The translations under genes were made by a program, and so were the position numbers. This document shows positions 58,100-64,000 of a stretch of DNA of 64,000 bases, piece after piece. Every line of letters begins with the position of its first letter. Position 1 is the stretch's first letter. The stretch comes from Fasciolopsis buskii. Taxonomy: Eukaryota > Platyhelminthes > Trematoda > Plagiorchiida > Fasciolidae. The stretch covers positions 463,508-527,507 of the forward strand of contig LUCM01007434.1 in NCBI GenBank assembly GCA_008360955.1. The letters run 5' to 3'. Below the pieces are notes generated by a model that saw only the letters and a list, made by a program, of their open reading frames with translations, had not been told where the DNA came from and searched no databases.

Positions 58100-60620
58100 T
58101 CAATAAGGATGTATAGCCCGTGCACCGGCCTGTGTGTTGTATCCAAGAGACTCCCATTCGGGACTCTAGCAATGTTATCCGACTGACTTCTCTACCTAGT
58201 CATTCCGTGAAATTTCATCTGCGTTCCCTTGGGGGCCCTAAGGCTGCGGCATTTAGTGTTGCTGACGGTGGTATGGTCTCCAATGAGAGGACCAAGGCTG
58301 CACTACTTGCTTAGAACCCAGTCGACAGTCAGTTATGCTCAGTGGGACTTAAAAGTTCGTGCAAAGTAACCGGCCGTCACCAAGATAGATGCAACACGTT
58401 TGTCGCCTCAGCTTACACGCCAACAACTTACAGCTCATGTGTAATAAATGAAACTTTATCAAAGCTACCAGACCCCTTACAAACTGCAAGGGGGGTGCCG
58501 TTGTAATTTTGGCAGGGGGCATGACTGCTAGAGAAGGTCAGCTGTCCTTAAATAAGGCGCATCAAAGAGGCCTCTTTTATTCTCGATTTTTGTCGTTCTG
58601 AAAGCGGGGAGCGGTTGTTGGCTTTGTGCTAAGACCACCAAATGTTTCTCCTAGCACGAACTTCAGACGTTCCAACCGCCGGTACGCCACCTGGCGTCTG
58701 CATTCTTTGGTCAGCGGTTGACCCAAATCTATGGCATTCTTATTAGCTACGGATGATGGGCCTATCTAAAATGCTGACGGTCCCACTGAAGCACTCTCTT
58801 AATCTTCGATCACGCGTTTCTGTGCAACAAGCTGCCCGTGTGCTTTGATGAGCGATCAAAAAGCAAAGCAAAGCGTTAGTTGGATTACGTCAGGCTATCT
58901 GATCCGACTCACCCGTCACTCTTTTGAAGTGTACTCGCCGAAAAGATAGGATTGTCCTCGACCCGAAACATCAACCAGCACTGGTCGCTTATCACGAATT
59001 CTTTTGCATTCTGCAGGCTTAGTGTATTTTGGTTTGACCCTTAGCGTTGTGGCACCCTGGACTTATGTTGAGTCTCTGGGTCTTCACGACACACTGGTGA
59101 CGCATATAATGAAGCAGGGCACTTAATGAGACGTTAACTCAATCCAAGCTTGGATAAATACCACGAGATCTGGTGGTCTCAACGAGCTCTGGGCATGGAA
59201 AGTGGTGCCGCTACGCGAAAACCCCGGAAACTATTTGACCCCATCTTATCAAAAGACTTTCAGTTTTGTTCTCAAAGTTCTGGTACTCCGAAAGAGTCCC
59301 CCCCTCTTAGGGAGCTTTGAATGTTGTCATTGTCTTCAAGAAGGGCTTGTTAGGTGATTGAACTAACCGTAAGGTTATTAGGCCAATCTGGATTAAGTCA
59401 AAGCTGCTTTCGTCCGCCGTAATTTGCAGGTTGTAGAACACGCGTGAACGGCAAACTTGTGAGAAATTGGCTGGGCGTTGCACCAATCGTGGATGCAACA
59501 ATCAAATGTTTACTTTCCGACAGCTTTTAGGGCACGATTCTACTTTCCAATGGCCGAAGATCGTTTGTTCGTGGGCATTTGCTTAGCCTTCAACTCTGTT
59601 ATTAGTTCTGCAACATGGCACTGGTTGTTAGGTGCATGAGTACCTGAGAAGTATGTGTCGGTCCTCAAAGAACTGCATCTTCATATTTTAGGTCGGATTA
59701 GAGCTTATGGCCGGCTTTTGCTACCCTTCGTCGTCTTCAGCAGAATAAAGCGGAGCTCTCCTATACCCCATTTTTCCAACTTTTTGTAGATGCTCTACAG
59801 AACGCTTTATCTGGCCTTTTAGATGGTAAGATTAGATGCCCCCCAGGAAACAATGGTTTGGCGCGGATGATATTGTCTTGTTAAGTGACGATGCATGGGC
59901 AATTTAATATGCGGCAAATCGATTGGTGACTGAGGTATCTAGATAAAGTACGTGTTTTGCACTTTCCAAATGCGAGAAACTTCTTTCAAAACTGAGGTGT
60001 CCAAACCTGTCCTTAGCCATTGTAGTGATCGATTAGATGTAATCTGTAGCTTCAAGTACCTCAGAAGCCTGATAATGCCTGATGGAGGTATTGGAAAGGA
60101 GGTCTCACCGGGAACTGGGAAACCTATAGGAATCTTTGCGAAAATACGACACTTGTTACGACACCAACACATCCGGCTTTCCTTAAAGAGAGAGGTAAAC
60201 AATATCGCATCTCATAGTGTTCTTCACTATTGGAAGACTTGGTCTTTCTGCGCTGAGGATGCTCGGCGACTTCCTGTTTTCGATCAACGATGCAATCGAA
60301 GCGTTGCTTTTGTCTGATGAGGAAATTGAATGAGCAAGGACGAGGCAAATCGCCATGTTCTTGGTGCATACAATGCTCCTCTGACTTATATAATTACTCT
60401 GCATCGCCTTCGACTGCCACGTACTGTTTGTGCCTTTTAATCGTGATGGTCTGGTTATTACTTGGCATAGGGGCATAAAAAAATCAGCTTTGGTCTTGGT
60501 CTCAGTCAGTGCTTCTCGCCCTTCTGATTGGTTCCCATATGCTGAAGATTGCATTTGTTTGAAGACATTGAAAGAAATGGCTCAGAACCAAAACCAGCGG
60601 TTTGTCTAAAGAATTTATTT
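58100..60620 (+). mobile_element. RTE-type LINE, near full-length but decayed (endonuclease and RT)
   Basis: Plus-strand frames follow an RTE protein in order. The apurinic-endonuclease start is CCIQETPIRDSSNVI at about 58137, with VASAYTPTTYSS near 58408 and GERLLALC near 58607. The polymerase follows: VIVFKKGLLGD near 59327 and TRERQTCEKLAGRCTNRGCN near 59440, then QMFTFRQLLGHDSTF, then the catalytic box in GADDIVLLSDDAWA near 59862. The thumb/C-terminal part includes FKYLRSLIMPDGGIGKE, FCAEDARRLPVFDQRC, a decayed LRWLGH region and LKEMAQNQNQ near 60570. Many stops and frameshifts show it is inactive. RTE elements mobilise by target-primed reverse transcription and often drive SINEs. Confidence 0.85.
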
Positions 60621-63600
60621 TCCGCAAAAATAACCCGCAAACAACCATGAAATGACAAACGTTGTAGGGTCGAGGCCGAAAAAACGACTGATTTGTAATG
60701 GTTTGCTAATTTCCTTATTTGTCTCTTTTCGTGAATTTCCATTTACACGTCTTTGTGGTGATATCATGCTTGTCTTCAGGTTGTCCTATAATATATGTGC
60801 ACCATTCTCTTTGTGTCAGTATTGCCATAAAGCAGAAATATTTTTAAGCAAGTTAGGAGTGAGATTTGGGTACTGGATCTTGAGGGCCGGGGGAATAGGA
60901 GTAGGCTAGGGTTGTCACGACGTGCTTTCTCACATTTTTATTTCAGCACTTAAATGCACGGCAATGTAGGCTAACACGTAATTCTAGAGTAAGTTGGATG
61001 TAAGGTCAATGATTGCAAAACTAAATCAGGCTGAGAATAATAAGTATTGCTAATACCAAGTGTGTTGAGAAAATAATGTGGTTCAATGAGGCCGAATGAG
61101 CCGAAAGTTCGAAAGTCATATGCATGGAATTTGAACTAAACTCTAGGACCATAACTAGGGATTACAAAATCCAGTGCTTGCAGTCATCAAAGTAGGGAGG
61201 ACACCAAGTTCAACCATCCGTGAGTAAATTATTGAGGTTCCATTTTTCTGGCAAAAAGATTTCAATACATTCAGCAGATGGTTCCTTCTGGCAGAATTTG
61301 TATAGACAGCAATGGTAACTTTTTGATTTCTACGGTCTTCAGTTAGGCCGGATGACACCTTAGGACCGGTCCAAACGACCGCTTAGTTGGGCAGCGCACT
61401 TACTTAGTCCTAAAAATAAAGTTACTTGAGTGTACATATAAAGACGTTTCATTATCTGAAGCCATCTTTTAATCGGAAACTCAAGATTGGTTTAGACATG
61501 GGGCAGCCTTGACGCTTGGCATTCAGCTATGCCGGATAGACAGCGGAGGGCATTGGTTGACGTGGCGTCATTTTTAGAGCGTTTGCTTATTTAAACGTTT
61601 TTCTGATGCACTCTAGTCTTCTTGATAATTTCCTCACTGTGTTGCATTATCTCGTTCACGATTTACCCAGGTTTTAGTTTTTATTCTTCAGTATCACCAA
61701 AAATATTTACCGAGTTCAGGTAACCAAAGACTGCATCAGATTTCTTTGCATTAGGTTCAGATAAATGCTAAGGAATTGTATGGGTCGCTCACTTGATGTA
61801 GATTTCTTATACACTGATAGCCAAATAATAACCTCGGTCTGAAAGTTCACAAATGTAATTGGGAAGGTCATTTGGTCGTTTCCTTCATTTTGCATTGTAA
61901 AATTAACATACTGGTGCGCAGCACTGAGTGTGATTTGCATACAATTTGTGTAGGCTTTTGCATCTGTGACGCATTTAACATCACTGAATTGGCGTTTAAA
62001 GAGTAAAGTTGCCTAATATGTGACTCCAGACAGTTGTTTTCAAGTTTACCAAAACACAGCAGTCTTTGGCCAACAGACAAGCCCCTGCGGTCCAATAATT
62101 TTGAAGAAAATTTTCCTTGTTGAAATTGAACTGAACATTACTTATACGTCACAGCGGAAATCGCTTTGGATCATTCATCGGATTGTCTACATCAGTATTG
62201 CTTTGGTGGGTATAGTGATATGAACTAATTGTTTCATTAATCAAAAACGTACCAACCCCAAGAAAGAAAAAGTGAGTCCTTAATGTGCTTAAATTCTTGT
62301 CATTCTCCGCAACTTTGGAAGTATCTCGTAAGCCTTGTTAGGAACTCATTAGCCTCCTCGGTTCTCAGCCCTCAATTGCTTCATTGCTGCATGATATGAT
62401 GGGGCAACATGGATTCAAAGTAGGTTTCAGGGGTATCGCTTTTGTTGAAACTTCATCGTCCATGTTGACTGCATAACTAATTTATAGCTGATTTATTCTG
62501 TTTGGTAGACTCCTTGCTGATCAGCTTGGTTCAATAAAACTCAAGCGATCAACTTTAACTGGGTAACCTTCTATACCGGCTCCAACAGTTTTGATATCCA
62601 TGGTCCGCCTAGGCACCTGCAACAACCCTCATGGATCACCACATATGAGTGCTTTTCTTTGCTAAACCACGTCAGCTCGGACCTTGCAGGCTTACATTAC
62701 CACCCATGAATCTGAACATTTCCTTGAACTAGGTGTTAATCCCCAGCTGATGGCCTTTGGGCATCTACATTTCATATGGTTTCTAAAAATCTGCAACTGA
62801 TGGCATTGCAAAAGCTAAGGAGCCCTCAGCAATGCTAACATTCCTGCGCACAACACGCCAAAAGTAATATAATGTGATTTCTTGCTACTTCCCCTCTGAG
62901 AACTCTCTATTTTTATTCTAGATTTGTAAAAATCTGAACAACTAGTTTGCTAACAGTTTGTTTCGTTTGTAATCGGTATGTTTAGAATCCATCCAGAAGG
63001 TTGGTAAATATCCTTCAATCACTCAGAATTTTCATCCGTGTTTCTTGGAAAAGCAAACCGATTTAGCAACTATAAATCGCATTTATTGTTTCAAAGTTCC
63101 AATTTCCGAGAAGCAAAAATCATTAGGCATAAGTTAATGGGGAGAAACTTTCAAAGCGTTTAGGCATACGTTTTGGCCCCTATTAAAATTCTTTGTCCTT
63201 ACACGAATCGAAAAAATCTTGTGAACTTTGTGAACGCATAATACATGCTACGAGAAGGACTGCAGGAAAGGACGACCACAGGATAAATAATATCAATATG
63301 CATATTATTACAGTCAAAATCGAAAATTTCCGAAAAATCGAAAGACATAATATAAGTCTATTCAGTAGGCCTAAAAACCCAGAGATTCCCTAGTGCGCTA
63401 TCCCAAGTAGTTATGTAAAGTCATCCAACTGCTACATTTTCCAAAGGAGAAGGTTCAGTCAAGGGGTCCTAAATAAAGGCACTAAAAAACCCAACAAAGT
63501 ATAACGTTTTTGAAAGAATAAACGCAAAAAATGGAAAGCCAACATATATCGGTATTCTCTACTTACCCTTCACACACAGAACTGGCATTTTTCCAATGAT

Positions 63601-64000
63601 AGGCTCAACTGGCCATCTTTCGGCTCATTTTAAAAACGTGGAATTTATGTCCTTCTATGTTTAGGTAAATAGCAAGCATAAACAAATTAGGGCACGATCT
63701 AGAAACATCATTCAACAATAACGGAAAGGGCTTTTTCCAAAGGTCGCTTTCCTGTGATTGATAACAGAGGCTCAGCTGGTCTTTTGGTTTCGCGGAAAAC
63801 TCGAATACCCACAAGCCATCGTCAGCGTTCGTCTAAAAGGGGAAGGGACAAGTGGAGCCGACGAACGGTCCAAGAAACAAGGTTTTGCGCCCACTGCCTT
63901 ATCATGTAATTAATAATTCGCCTTTATTCTCTGGTGACCCAAATTCTCGCCGCGGCTACGTGGTAATCAGATGTTTTATTTAGTCCAGGCGGTGAGCAGG
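60621..64000. other. No recognised gene or repeat
   Basis: AT-rich sequence with chance frames below about 95 codons on both strands. I found no splice-bounded exon, transposon domain, tRNA or microsatellite that I could support. Confidence 0.45.

Noticed and set aside
1..64000. CRISPR arrays, rRNA genes, bacterial operons or viral genes
   Set aside because: No regularly spaced direct repeats, rRNA-like conserved strings, Shine-Dalgarno-led gene strings or viral domains were seen.

Overview
The window is eukaryotic and most likely comes from a flatworm, probably a digenean trematode with a large, repeat-rich genome. There are no bacterial-style gene arrays. Coding signal appears as short exons with GT/AG borders, separated by AT-rich introns of 4 to 16 kb. 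The mobile elements fit the same source: RTE-type and CR1/Jockey-type LINEs, a Ty3/gypsy remnant, a Penelope-like element (PLE) with a GIY-YIG endonuclease, and tRNA-derived SINEs, one family of which carries a hammerhead-ribozyme-like core. The species assignment is inference.

The one gene I can reconstruct is an UNC-13/Munc13 homologue on the minus strand. Five exons (42193-42322, 26284-26422, 21771-21894, 17402-17749, 800-1224) have strong splice sites, and the reading phase agrees across all four introns. The first three encode a C2A-type domain. The last two encode a Ser/Pro/Asp/Tyr-rich linker. C1, C2B and MUN domains are not in the window. The gene therefore either continues past the left edge through a donor near 802, or makes a short form ending at the TAA at 800-802. 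The start of the gene lies to the right of 42322 and was not found.

Inside the 16.2-kb intron (1225-17401) are a SINE copy with a hammerhead-like core (about 3265-3458), an RTE fragment (about 10113-10400) and a head-to-head pair of PLE 3' ends. The pair forms a 783-bp inverted repeat around a 134-bp spacer (13674-15373), flanked by a 12-bp direct repeat. The 4-kb introns hold another RTE copy (19530-20740), a second SINE copy with a hammerhead-like core (21379-21560) and an RTE 3' end split by a second SINE family (24890-25370). The 15.8-kb intron (26423-42192) holds an unidentified plus-strand exon (28115-28343), a degenerate caspase-like sequence (29560-30321), a gypsy RT remnant (about 31840-32200), a SINE (about 38502-38687) and a (TA)23 tract.

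To the right of 42.3 kb the sequence is mainly repeats: two copies of a dispersed family at 48.2-49.1 kb, two elements with ~50-bp terminal inverted repeats (50282-50573, 54661-54877), a CR1/Jockey-like LINE (51640-53765), an unidentified minus-strand exon near 57.6 kb and a decayed RTE LINE with both endonuclease and reverse transcriptase regions (about 58100-60620). I recognise nothing in the last 3.4 kb.
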